A stretch of DNA of 64,000 nucleotides from Mesobacillus maritimus (GTDB lineage Bacteria > Bacillota > Bacilli > Bacillales > Cytobacillaceae), in NCBI RefSeq assembly GCF_019749255.1, contig NZ_JACWFH010000024.1, forward strand, positions 62,001 to 126,000, in the 5' to 3' direction. The translations under genes and the position numbers were made by a program. This document shows positions 34,452 to 42,213 of this stretch, piece by piece. Within the stretch, counting starts at the first letter, position 1, and each line of letters starts with the position of its first letter. Under the pieces are notes generated by a model that saw nothing but the letters and a program-made list of their open reading frames with translations, was not told the origin of the DNA and ran no database searches.

Positions 34452-35303
34452 TTGCGACAAATTATATTATCGACTGAAAGTGGAGCAGATTTGCCAGAAA
34501 ATCTAGTTGTTAAGCATGCAGTACAAGTGGTTCCGATGCATGTGATTATGGATGAACAAGATTATTTAGATGGTTCATTGCCTGTAACGAAAATTTATGA
34601 GTACTATGATCGGACCAAAAATATCCCCTCAACAACTGCGACAAATGCCCATGAATATGAAGAGTTTTTCACGAAAATAAAAATGGATAATCCAGATTGC
34701 ACCATCATTCATATTGGTTATACATCGAAAGCCTCTTCCTCCTTCCAAAATGCCGTCATCGCAGGAGAAGAAATAGACGATCTTTTTCTAATCGATGCAT
34801 TAAATGTGACTGGTGGATTAGCGATTATTGTATGGTATGCGGCTTTGTTGTTAGAAAAGGAACCTATGATTGAACCTATTAAGTTGGTCGAACTAATTAA
34901 AGCAATGGTCCCAAAATCCAGACTGGCGTTCGTTCCTGGAAGCTTGGAATTTTTACGAGCGGGTGGGCGGGTGAGTAACCTAGCTTATCTTGGCGGAGCA
35001 TTGTTGAAAATAAAGCCGTGCATTGAACTAATTGAAGGAAAGCTAGTCTCAACCAAGAAATATCGGGGGAAAATAGCTGGTGTAGCAGAAAAACTTATGC
35101 GAGAGTATTTATCTCAATACGAGATTGATAGGAAACATCTTTATCTCATCTATTCAATTGGACTAGATGAGGAAGTTAAAAAAAGGATGGAGGAAATCGC
35201 TGAAGAATATGGATTTGAAAATGTAAAATGGATCCAGGCAGGGGCGATGATTTCTACTCATGCAGGTCCAGGTGGCTTCGGGATTGCAGGTTTAGAAGTT
35301 TAG
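34452..35303 (+). CDS. DegV-family fatty-acid-binding protein
   Basis: A 283-residue protein. STESGADLPENLVVKHAVQVVPMHVIMDEQDYLDG is the N-terminal DegV block, TSSSFQNAVIAGEE-type residues and ALNVTGGLAI follow, and PGSLEFLRAGGRVSNLAYLGGALLKIKPCIEL is the family hallmark. STHAGPGGFGIAG ends the protein. DegV/FakB proteins bind fatty acids for phosphorylation by FakA. TTG 34452 after GGGGGG is preferred to the upstream ATG 34341, since it gives the usual family length and N-terminus. Confidence 0.9.
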   Translation: MRQIILSTESGADLPENLVVKHAVQVVPMHVIMDEQDYLDGSLPVTKIYEYYDRTKNIPSTTATNAHEYEEFFTKIKMDNPDCTIIHIGYTSKASSSFQNAVIAGEEIDDLFLIDALNVTGGLAIIVWYAALLLEKEPMIEPIKLVELIKAMVPKSRLAFVPGSLEFLRAGGRVSNLAYLGGALLKIKPCIELIEGKLVSTKKYRGKIAGVAEKLMREYLSQYEIDRKHLYLIYSIGLDEEVKKRMEEIAEEYGFENVKWIQAGAMISTHAGPGGFGIAGLEV

Positions 35304-35529
35304 GAACAGCTCTCGTTTGCTTTCTGTACTCAGGTACAAAAAACAGCTCCTTGGGGCTTGTTTGGAATGGTTAGGTTTTAGTTTTTATAGAAAATGGCTC
35401 CCTTAAACAGTACTGTGTTCGAAGGAGTTTTCCCTTAGTGTGTCAATCATCCAAAAATAGAATAAGTACAAGCAATCCTAATACTAAATCATAAAATAGA
35501 TGGTATTAAGATTGAAAGGGGGGCTTAAA

Positions 35530-35634
35530 TTGTCTTCAGCTGAAAAAAAAGTTCAAGCCAAATTTAAAGCCAAATTTCCATTTCATACAGAGTTTAAATG
35601 GAAATTTAAGTTAATGTGTAAGAAAAAAGATTAA
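35530..35634 (+). CDS. 34-residue Phe/Lys-rich peptide (TTG start)
   Basis: GAAAGGGGGG lies eight bases before TTG 35530. The peptide includes KKVQAKFKAKFPFHTEF and ends KLMCKKKD. It is strongly basic with alternating Lys and Phe (AKFKAKF, KWKFKL), giving amphipathic strand or helix character, and has one Cys. It could be a real small peptide, possibly membrane-active, or chance. A hairpin terminator follows at 35652. Confidence 0.45.
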   Translation: MSSAEKKVQAKFKAKFPFHTEFKWKFKLMCKKKD

Positions 35635-35651
35635 CTTGTTGGTATAAATGC

Positions 35652-35678
35652 AAAGAAGGGGCTAAGCGCTCCTTCTTT
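35652..35678. terminator. Hairpin between convergent short genes
   Basis: AAAGAAGG (35652-35659) and CCTTCTTT (35671-35678) with extra inner pairing GC/GC. It lies 18 bases after the small peptide ORF. Confidence 0.6.
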
Positions 35679-35897
35679 CATTGTGAGGATTTATCATTAA
35701 ATCGAGTTAAACTACCGCCAGTTCCTCTTGATAAATGCCCATAGATAAACCCACATTCGGTACAAATTAGAAATCGATATTTGAGCCTAAGCTCATCTTA
35801 TTATCAGGGTAGATGACCGAATAGCATTTTGCTTCCCTAAACCCAGTTCCTTTTCCCCACACTTTGAACACTCTGTTGCTCTTGCAGAATGATTCAT
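35678..35897 (-). pseudogene. Frameshifted zinc-ribbon protein gene
   Basis: The reverse strand starts with ATG 35897 after GGGAGG and reads MNHSARATECSKCGEKELGLG, then runs into a stop after 34 codons. The next frame continues CYSVIYPDNKMSLGSNIDF, and a third frame gives LICTECGFIYGHLSRGTGG to a stop at 35678. Together they rebuild a small protein with two CxxC knuckles (CSKC and CTEC). Two single-base shifts at short A and T runs break it. Sequencing error is the alternative. Confidence 0.65.
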
Positions 35898-36092
35898 TTA
35901 GAAATCCTCCCTACCATATTCTATCCAAACTATATTTTCACATTAACAAGAATTGAGAATAACCAGATTACATTATCCCTTCGCAATCAAGGGATAAAGC
36001 CAAAATTTGAACAAAATTGGTATGCACAATCTTTCCTATCGTGCATATATTAGCTTTTGGGAAAAAGAAATGTTAGAAAGGAAGAGTGTAAA

Positions 36093-36227
36093 ATGAACAC
36101 AAACTCAACAATCATAACAAGTAAAAGTGAATTGAAAGGGGAAAGCGGCTATAAAATCATTGAAGTCAATGTTTCAGTTTCAGAGGATCATTTGTATGCA
36201 GTGTGTACTCCTGTTAAAAAGCAATAA
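36093..36227 (+). CDS. 44-residue hypothetical protein
   Basis: AAAGGAAGAG lies nine bases before ATG 36093. The product begins MNTNSTIITSKSELKGESGY and is polar, with a central IIEVNVSVSEDHLYAV strand-like part. A terminator hairpin follows 33 bases after the stop. Family unknown. Confidence 0.5.
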   Translation: MNTNSTIITSKSELKGESGYKIIEVNVSVSEDHLYAVCTPVKKQ

Positions 36228-36259
36228 GGAGATTGGAATCATTTGTGAATCGAATCAAT

Positions 36260-36307
36260 AGCTACCTCATTCCTTTATTAAGAATTAGAGGTAGCTTTAT
36301 ATTTTTA
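36260..36307 (+). terminator. Rho-independent terminator
   Basis: AGCTACCTC (36260-36268) and GAGGTAGCT (36288-36296) followed by TTATATTTTT. Confidence 0.75.
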
Positions 36308-36363
36308 TAGTACATCATGACCAAATAGACATTACGTTGAATAAAGTAGACGAAATCCGGTTG

Positions 36364-37464
36364 CTAAACCATCTTCAAAATAGACTGGGTGAGCCACTTA
36401 TTTAGGGACTGATCTACCTTTATTATATTTTTTTCGTCCAGCCATTTTTGTGGAATTACGATATGACGACAATTACTATTTTTTAGGTAGCTGTATATAA
36501 TTTGTGCATCATCAAGCTCTTCTTGGTCTAGTTTAGGAAAGTGCTTTCGGTTCTTACCGTTGTAACAAGATAAAATTTGGAATAATATGCTTGATTTTAG
36601 CTGTTCGATGTTTCGTCTATTTATATCGTATGTTTCTTTATAGAGGACCTGATTTCCTTTTATGTAGAAAACTTTGATGATGCTTTCTGTCAGTGGTTCA
36701 GTGATGATGATATTTTTAGTACCATTGGCAAATGCAATTACCTTTTTACCCCGAATCAAATGCTGAACAGCTTCTAGGTAATTCCGATATTTAGCTGCTG
36801 TTTTAAACTCCAGATTCTCAGAAGCAAGGTTCATCTTTTGTTTCATTTCTTCCAAAATACTGTTATCTGTGCCGTTTAATATTCCAATGATTTTATCGAT
36901 AACTTTTTCGTATTGTTCAACGGCAGGACCTCCTAAACACATACCAAGGCATAAACCTAGAGAATAGTTAAGGCAAGCAACATTCTTATTACTAGGTTGA
37001 CTGCAATCTATCTGAAAAAATTCCTTGATGCTATGGATTGCTGTTACTACTGTGTTTTTACTAGTATATGGTCCAAAAATGAGGGGAGCTGGGTCGTTCC
37101 CTGGATAAGGGTGATTGGTAATGATAATTTCTCGCATTTTATTTTTAGTTTGTATCAGGATATAGGGATAGTTCTGTGGACTTTTCATTCTCGAATTAAA
37201 AAAAGGTTTTAACTGTTTTATTAATTGATTCTCTAGTAAGAAAGCCTCAAATTCTGTATCTGTATGTATCACTTCGAAATCACTGATATTTTTGACGAGT
37301 TTTTTTACTTTTTGTGAATGACTTTTATGATCATGAAAATAGGATTGTACACGCATTTTAAGTTTCTTTGATTTCCCTACATAAATCGTATTGCCAAGGG
37401 AGTCCTTCATTAAATACACGCCAGGAGATAAAGGAAGGTTTCTTGCTTTATCTTTGAGGTACAT
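36364..37464 (-). CDS. UvrC-like GIY-YIG endonuclease, half length (Cho-like)
   Basis: A 366-residue protein. The GIY-YIG nuclease domain opens it (LSPGVYLMKDSLGNTIYVGKSKKLKMRVQSYF). A four-Cys-type region follows (ACLNYSLGLCLGMCLGG), then a UVR helical hairpin (LEFKTAAKYRNYLEAVQHL). Full UvrC is about 600 residues, and its C-terminal RNase-H-like and helix-hairpin-helix domains are absent. E. coli Cho is a comparable short homologue that makes the 3-prime incision. ATG 37464 is nine bases from GAGGGG; ATG 37473 abuts that site. No uvrAB nearby. Confidence 0.88.
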   Translation of the reverse strand: MYLKDKARNLPLSPGVYLMKDSLGNTIYVGKSKKLKMRVQSYFHDHKSHSQKVKKLVKNISDFEVIHTDTEFEAFLLENQLIKQLKPFFNSRMKSPQNYPYILIQTKNKMREIIITNHPYPGNDPAPLIFGPYTSKNTVVTAIHSIKEFFQIDCSQPSNKNVACLNYSLGLCLGMCLGGPAVEQYEKVIDKIIGILNGTDNSILEEMKQKMNLASENLEFKTAAKYRNYLEAVQHLIRGKKVIAFANGTKNIIITEPLTESIIKVFYIKGNQVLYKETYDINRRNIEQLKSSILFQILSCYNGKNRKHFPKLDQEELDDAQIIYSYLKNSNCRHIVIPQKWLDEKNIIKVDQSLNKWLTQSILKMV

Positions 37465-37636
37465 GAGATACATCCCCTCTGTCTTAATATTTCCCTCTAG
37501 TTTAACATAAGAATGTGTACTGACACTTTGTTGTTAGAAACATTTGTCTTGTATTAGCACAAACTGAAGGCAAGAGCAAACAGCTACTTATTTCTCTAAA
37601 ATACGTCCTCTAGAAAGGAGTGGTAGAATAAATCAG

Positions 37637-38182
37637 TCAGTGGTTCAAGTCTCCGCGAACAAGGGTGTTCGTTTTTAGTGGCACATTGAATTTCATGATA
37701 AAAAACACACTAGATAGAATAGACAGAAGGAGTGTTAGGAACGGTCTTTTTGTAAACAATGAGCTATAGGTAAACATCATTAAGTACATGAAAGAAGACC
37801 ATAAAAGACTCCACCCATGCTTAAACTGAATGAGTTTTTGTTTGTGAACAAAAAATTCTGCCAAACATGCAATTAAAATGGACTTTCCTGTATACACTAT
37901 TTGTTTTATCCGTGATTCTGGGAGCTTAGATAAATATAAGAGGACCAATAATGGAGATACAATTAGAATATGAGCCGTTCTTAATATTTTCCAATTAATC
38001 CCGTTCGGAGTGAATTCCCAAACAAGATGCCTCCGACACAATAAATAATAAGAAGCATTTACGCAACTGACGTAAGCCATCGATTTATAATACTTAGGAA
38101 CATACCGCCATGTTTTTCCAAAAACATTTAGTAGGATCATAAATCCGATTAATCCAAGATGTTTATACCTCATGTTTATCAC
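37637..38182 (-). CDS. Multipass membrane protein, CBO0543-like
   Basis: A 181-residue protein with about five transmembrane helices and the segments YKSMAYVSCVNASYYLL and VWEFTPNGINWKILRTAHI, the latter typical of the CBO0543 family of unknown function found in spore formers. The start could be GTG 38182 (AGGTAAAA at short spacing) or ATG 38173. It is monocistronic, with no terminator evident. Confidence 0.65.
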   Translation of the reverse strand: MINMRYKHLGLIGFMILLNVFGKTWRYVPKYYKSMAYVSCVNASYYLLCRRHLVWEFTPNGINWKILRTAHILIVSPLLVLLYLSKLPESRIKQIVYTGKSILIACLAEFFVHKQKLIQFKHGWSLLWSSFMYLMMFTYSSLFTKRPFLTLLLSILSSVFFIMKFNVPLKTNTLVRGDLNH

Positions 38183-38497
38183 TTTTACCTACCTCATTTT
38201 GCAAGGAAAATTGTAATAATTTGTTCTTAATTCCTTTCAAGTGCCCTTCATCTAATACCTTCCTATATACTTTGTCCACTTTTTAGTAAAAAACACTACC
38301 TTTATTAGCTTTAGCCCTTATTTTTTAGTGTTAGTGAAAGTATATTGTTTAAGCCCTATTTCTTTTATTTGAGAGGATGCTGAACCTCTGATTTTCACGG
38401 AATTTGTCGAAAAAAACTGTTCTTTTGACAGATGGAAAAGAATGTATTTCTTTTTAAGGGTGTGAGATAATCTGGGTATAAAGGGGGAATATGTTAG
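38183..38497. other. Intergenic stretch between divergent genes
   Basis: About 315 AT-rich bases separating the CBO0543-like gene and the CPBP protease gene. No ORF of note. A TTGACA hexamer at about 38436 has no convincing -10 partner. Confidence 0.35.
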
Positions 38498-39214
38498 GTG
38501 TCAATGATAATTTTTGGATCTTTATTGCTTTTATTTCTTATTTTCATTTATCCATTAATGGATATTAAGTACACCAAGCCGTTAAAAGAACGGAAGGATA
38601 GCCAATCTAGAGTAAGTTTTTATAAGTTTGCTATATATTCAGAGTGGTTGATCGTAGCTGTTATTTTTTTATTTATTATGTTCTCGACTACTACTTTTAA
38701 GGGAATCGGTCTTACGCTACCTGATGGCCACGTATCGCAAACCTTAGGTATGTTTGTTGGTTTCATTGTAGGAGTTCTGTTGCTGGTCTTTGTCCTCATG
38801 AGAATTCCTGCCTATAAAAAATATCAAAACAGCCAAATGAGTGAAATTGATTATCTTATTCCAACTTCTAAGTTAGATAAGAAATGGGCGGCACTTGCTG
38901 CTGTTACCGCGGGAGTCTGTGAGGAAATCATCTACAGAGGATTTGTAATCGAGTATCTCTCAAACTTACCATTTATTCTTAATCCGATGTATATTCTTGT
39001 TCTTTCAGCACTTATTTTTGGATTTGCTCATATTTATCAGGGATGGAAAGGGTTTCTCCTTACAGGGATTGTAGGATATGCGATGGCTCGAATTTATTTT
39101 TCTACAGGCTCGCTTATTTTCCCAATCCTGCTGCATAGTTTAATTGATTTACGGAGTTTCTTATTCACTAAATTACCTGAGGAAGCAAATCTGGAAACAA
39201 CTAAACAAATGTAA
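38498..39214 (+). CDS. CPBP-family intramembrane metalloprotease
   Basis: A 238-residue protein with seven or so transmembrane segments. Motif 1 is VCEEIIYRGFVIEYL (EExxxR), motif 2 is IFGFAHIYQGW (FxxxH), and motif 3 is ILLHSLIDLRS (HxxxD/N). The intact motifs indicate an active Rce1/CAAX-type glutamic or metal protease in the membrane. Start is uncertain between GTG 38498 (GGGGG upstream at long spacing) and ATG 38504 (AGGTG upstream). It is monocistronic. Confidence 0.85.
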   Translation: MSMIIFGSLLLLFLIFIYPLMDIKYTKPLKERKDSQSRVSFYKFAIYSEWLIVAVIFLFIMFSTTTFKGIGLTLPDGHVSQTLGMFVGFIVGVLLLVFVLMRIPAYKKYQNSQMSEIDYLIPTSKLDKKWAALAAVTAGVCEEIIYRGFVIEYLSNLPFILNPMYILVLSALIFGFAHIYQGWKGFLLTGIVGYAMARIYFSTGSLIFPILLHSLIDLRSFLFTKLPEEANLETTKQM

Positions 39215-39429
39215 TGGTCTGCAAACAGACTGGTAATATAGGCGGAATGCTTTGGGAGCTAAACAGATTTAAAGGTACACTTCAATTTTAAAGAAACTAT
39301 AAAATGGCAATTTAGAACAAAATTACCTTATATTTATAAGAAAATTCTATATAATAGGTTTAAGGAAGCACTTCAGTCTGTCTGCGGTGCTCCGTTTTAT
39401 TTCACAAACAGATGGAGGAGAAGCATCTC

Positions 39430-39906
39430 ATGCCAAATGATCATGAACTTCCACTAGTTCAGGAAAAACAAAATGAACCAAAACCAAAATTGAAAGTGGA
39501 AAGGAAAGAGGGAGAACCTACTTCAGCTTTTAAGGGGGCCTCGTGGGGAGCGCTATTAGTAGGAGTAACGGCTTATCTTATAGGCTTATTTAACGCCACA
39601 ATGGAACTGAACGAAAAAGGATATTACTTTGCCGTTTTAGTATTCGGGCTTTATGCATCTGTCTCTTTGCAAAAAGCTGTAAGAGATAAAGAAGAGGGAA
39701 TTCCCGTGACGAGTATTTATTATGGAATAAGCTGGCTTGCCCTAGTTGTATCGATTTCGTTAATGGGCATTGGTTTATACAATGCAGGAAGTATTGTTTT
39801 AAGTGAAAAAGGCTTTTATGGGATGTCCTTCGTACTAAGTATATTTGCCGCTATAACGGTTCAGAAAAATATTAGAGATACACAGAAGGCTAGAGATAGA
39901 GATTGA
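39430..39906 (+). CDS. YiaA/YiaB-domain inner-membrane protein
   Basis: A 158-residue protein with a charged N-terminal tail of about 30 residues and four transmembrane helices arranged as a two-helix unit in duplicate: GASWGALLVGVTAYLIGLFNA with LNEKGYYFAVLVFGLYASVSLQKAVRD, and YYGISWLALVVSISLMGIGLYNA with LSEKGFYGMSFVLSIFAAITVQKNIRD. This internal repeat is the YiaAB domain. Function unknown. ATG 39430 follows GGAGGAG; the in-frame ATG 39412 overlaps it. Confidence 0.85.
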   Translation: MPNDHELPLVQEKQNEPKPKLKVERKEGEPTSAFKGASWGALLVGVTAYLIGLFNATMELNEKGYYFAVLVFGLYASVSLQKAVRDKEEGIPVTSIYYGISWLALVVSISLMGIGLYNAGSIVLSEKGFYGMSFVLSIFAAITVQKNIRDTQKARDRD

Positions 39907-39930
39907 GTTTTTGATTAGAGTGTAATAGAA

Positions 39931-39966
39931 AAGGAGGGTGCCCTATAAATGGTCACCCTCCTTCTT
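39931..39966. terminator. Terminator between convergent genes
   Basis: AAGGAGGGTG and CACCCTCCTT (39931-39963) form the stem, ending in TTG. Confidence 0.75.
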
Positions 39967-39977
39967 GTTATAAAGAA

Positions 39978-40412
39978 TTATAGTTGAACTTTTCCTACTT
40001 GATAATCAATATTTCCAGTGATAGATTTCCCGATAAAGCATTTATCTCGTGCCATCGTCGCTGCTTTTTCATACTCATCCTGTTTCGATGAATCCCCACC
40101 GATAATGGTTGGGTGAACGACTAGTTGACTGAAATTTGTTTGAGTTGGGTAACCGGTCACCATTCCTTCGGCACGTACAGAAATTGTTTCCACTGGCAAT
40201 CGACGTTTAGTTAGAATAGCAAAAAGAGTACCGCTATAACAAGTCGTTACCGCACCAATTAACAGATCCTCTGGGCTGACACCAGCACCCTTTCCACCCA
40301 TTTCTGCTGGACTTGAGTAAAGTACCGTTTTATCACCCATAGTAAGATGGCCTTCCCCGTTTGCTCCGACACCACTCCAATTAGCATTCACTTCAAATTT
40401 AAGATCAGTCAT
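39978..40412 (-). CDS. OsmC/Ohr-family protein
   Basis: A 144-residue protein. SPAEMGGKGAGVSPEDLLIGAVTTCYSGTL holds the first conserved Cys, and ARDKCFIGKSI the second, the pair used by OsmC/Ohr thiol peroxidases against organic hydroperoxides. ATG 40412 is nine bases from AAGGAG, and the in-frame TTG 40421 abuts that site. It is divergent from the trehalose operon. Confidence 0.88.
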   Translation of the reverse strand: MTDLKFEVNANWSGVGANGEGHLTMGDKTVLYSSPAEMGGKGAGVSPEDLLIGAVTTCYSGTLFAILTKRRLPVETISVRAEGMVTGYPTQTNFSQLVVHPTIIGGDSSKQDEYEKAATMARDKCFIGKSITGNIDYQVGKVQL

Positions 40413-40529
40413 TCTCGCCAACTCCTTTACTTATGTACTCCTTCTTAATATACCAAATTTTCACTCTTTAAAAATTAAATTTGATGATTTCTGAAGAGTA
40501 ATTTGAATATTCTTTTTTAAATAAATGTA

Positions 40530-40621
40530 TTGACCAATTTGTATATACAAGTTAGAATGAAAGCGTAAACCTTACTTGTATATACAAGTCTAATGAAAAC
40601 GCAAACAAACTTCGTGTACAA
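40530..40621 (+). promoter_or_regulatory. Trehalose operon promoter with TreR and CcpA sites
   Basis: TTGACC (40530-40535), 17-nt spacer, TAGAAT (40553-40558). The TreR operator TTGTATATACAA occurs perfectly at 40539-40550, inside the spacer, and at 40576-40587. A weaker third copy lies at 40611-40621. Cre-like sites TGAAAGCGTAAACC (40558-40571) and TGAAAACGCAAACA (40594-40607) lie between them, so induction by trehalose-6-phosphate and carbon catabolite repression are both expected. Confidence 0.88.
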
Positions 40622-40677
40622 GTGAAGTAAACGAACAATTTATGAATATTCTTGCCAAAGGGTAAGGGGGAGAAAAA

Positions 40678-42108
40678 ATGAGTAAATATCAAGACTCAGC
40701 ACAACAGCTTTTAAACCATATCGGTGGAAGCGAAAACATATCTGTTGTTACACACTGTGTAACAAGAATGAGGTTTGTACTGAATGATCCGAAGAAAGCG
40801 GATGTAGAAGAAATTGAAAAGCTTGGAATTGTAAAGGGGACCTTTACTCAAGCTGGTCAGTTCCAGGTTGTCATTGGGAATGAAGTTTCATCCTTCTACA
40901 ATGATTTTATTAAAATTGCGGGCGTAAGTGACACATCTAAAGATGATGCAAAAGTTGCAGCAAAGCAGAACATGAATTTCTTGCAACGAATGATTTCGCA
41001 TTTAGCAGATATTTTCACACCGCTAATCCCAGCGCTTGTTGTTGGGGGGCTTATCCTTGGATTTAGAAATGTTATCGGGGATATTAAGTTATTAGATGGC
41101 CGCACAATGACAATCGTAGAGTCATCTCAATTCTGGGCAGGTGTCCATGCGTTCCTTTGGTTAATTGGGGAAGCAATCTTCCACTTCTTACCTGTTGGAA
41201 TTACTTGGGCGGTTGCTAGGAAAATGGGTGCATCTCAGATTCTCGGTATTGTACTAGGGATTACGCTTGTATCACCTCAGCTTATGAATGCTTATGGTGT
41301 TGCCGGAGCAGAAGAGATTCCATTCTGGGATTTTGGTTTTGCACAAATTGATATGATTGGCTATCAAGCACAAGTTATTCCTGCGATTCTAGCAGGTCTT
41401 GTATTCTCGTTTTTAGAACTTCAATTACGTAAAGTCATTCCTAATGCAATTTCGATGATTGTTGTTCCATTTTTATCATTAGTACCAGCTGTTTTACTTG
41501 CACACACAATTCTTGGTCCGATTGGTTGGGAAGTTGGTTCTTGGATTTCAAACATTGTCTATTCAGGTTTAACCTCCGCATTCGGCTGGTTGTTTGCAGC
41601 AGTATTTGGTTTTGTCTATGCACCACTTGTTATCACTGGTTTACACCATATGACAAATGCTATCGATTTACAGCTTATGAGTGAGCTTGGTGGAACAAAT
41701 CTTTGGCCGATGATTGCGTTATCGAATATTGCTCAAGGATCTGCCGTTCTTGCGATGATCTACATTAACCGTAAAAATGAAGAAGAGAAGCAAGTTTCGA
41801 TTCCTGCAGCGATTTCTTGTTACCTAGGTGTAACAGAGCCTGCAATGTTCGGAATCAACTTGAAGTACGGCTTCCCATTCCTAGCTGCGATGATAGGTTC
41901 ATTAGTAGCAGCGGTCATTTCAGTAGGTAGTGGCGTCATGGCAAACTCAATAGGAGTAGGTGGGCTTCCTGGAATTCTTTCCATTAAACCACAATTCATC
42001 GGGACTTTCGCTCTAGCGATGCTTGTTGCGATTGTCATTCCAGTTATCCTAACAATCGTATTTAATAAAATGAATGTAGGGAAAATTTCTTTCAAGAAAA
42101 ATCGTTAA
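40678..42108 (+). CDS. treP: PTS trehalose-specific EIIBC component
   Basis: A 476-residue protein. The EIIB domain (1-85) has its phosphorylated Cys in VTHCVTRMRFVL. The EIIC domain (about 105-465) has ADIFTPLIPALVVGGLILG, VYAPLVITGLHHM and ISCYLGVTEPAMFGINLKYGFPFL. No EIIA domain is attached, as is usual for TreP. It imports and phosphorylates trehalose to trehalose-6-phosphate. The RBS is AAGGGGGAG. It is first gene of treP-treA-treR. Confidence 0.96.
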   Translation: MSKYQDSAQQLLNHIGGSENISVVTHCVTRMRFVLNDPKKADVEEIEKLGIVKGTFTQAGQFQVVIGNEVSSFYNDFIKIAGVSDTSKDDAKVAAKQNMNFLQRMISHLADIFTPLIPALVVGGLILGFRNVIGDIKLLDGRTMTIVESSQFWAGVHAFLWLIGEAIFHFLPVGITWAVARKMGASQILGIVLGITLVSPQLMNAYGVAGAEEIPFWDFGFAQIDMIGYQAQVIPAILAGLVFSFLELQLRKVIPNAISMIVVPFLSLVPAVLLAHTILGPIGWEVGSWISNIVYSGLTSAFGWLFAAVFGFVYAPLVITGLHHMTNAIDLQLMSELGGTNLWPMIALSNIAQGSAVLAMIYINRKNEEEKQVSIPAAISCYLGVTEPAMFGINLKYGFPFLAAMIGSLVAAVISVGSGVMANSIGVGGLPGILSIKPQFIGTFALAMLVAIVIPVILTIVFNKMNVGKISFKKNR

Positions 42109-42117
42109 TACCTAGCT

Positions 42118-42141
42118 AGAGGAACATACCCTTGTTCCTCT
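42118..42141 (+). terminator. Intercistronic hairpin between treP and treA
   Basis: AGAGGAAC (42118-42125) and GTTCCTCT (42134-42141) followed by TTGCTATTTT. It may lower downstream expression or protect the treP transcript. Confidence 0.5.
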
Positions 42142-42213
42142 TTGCTATTTTAAGGAAACAACATACATATTTTAGAAATTACATATGAGAAGGAAAGTAG
42201 GTAGGAGAATAAT

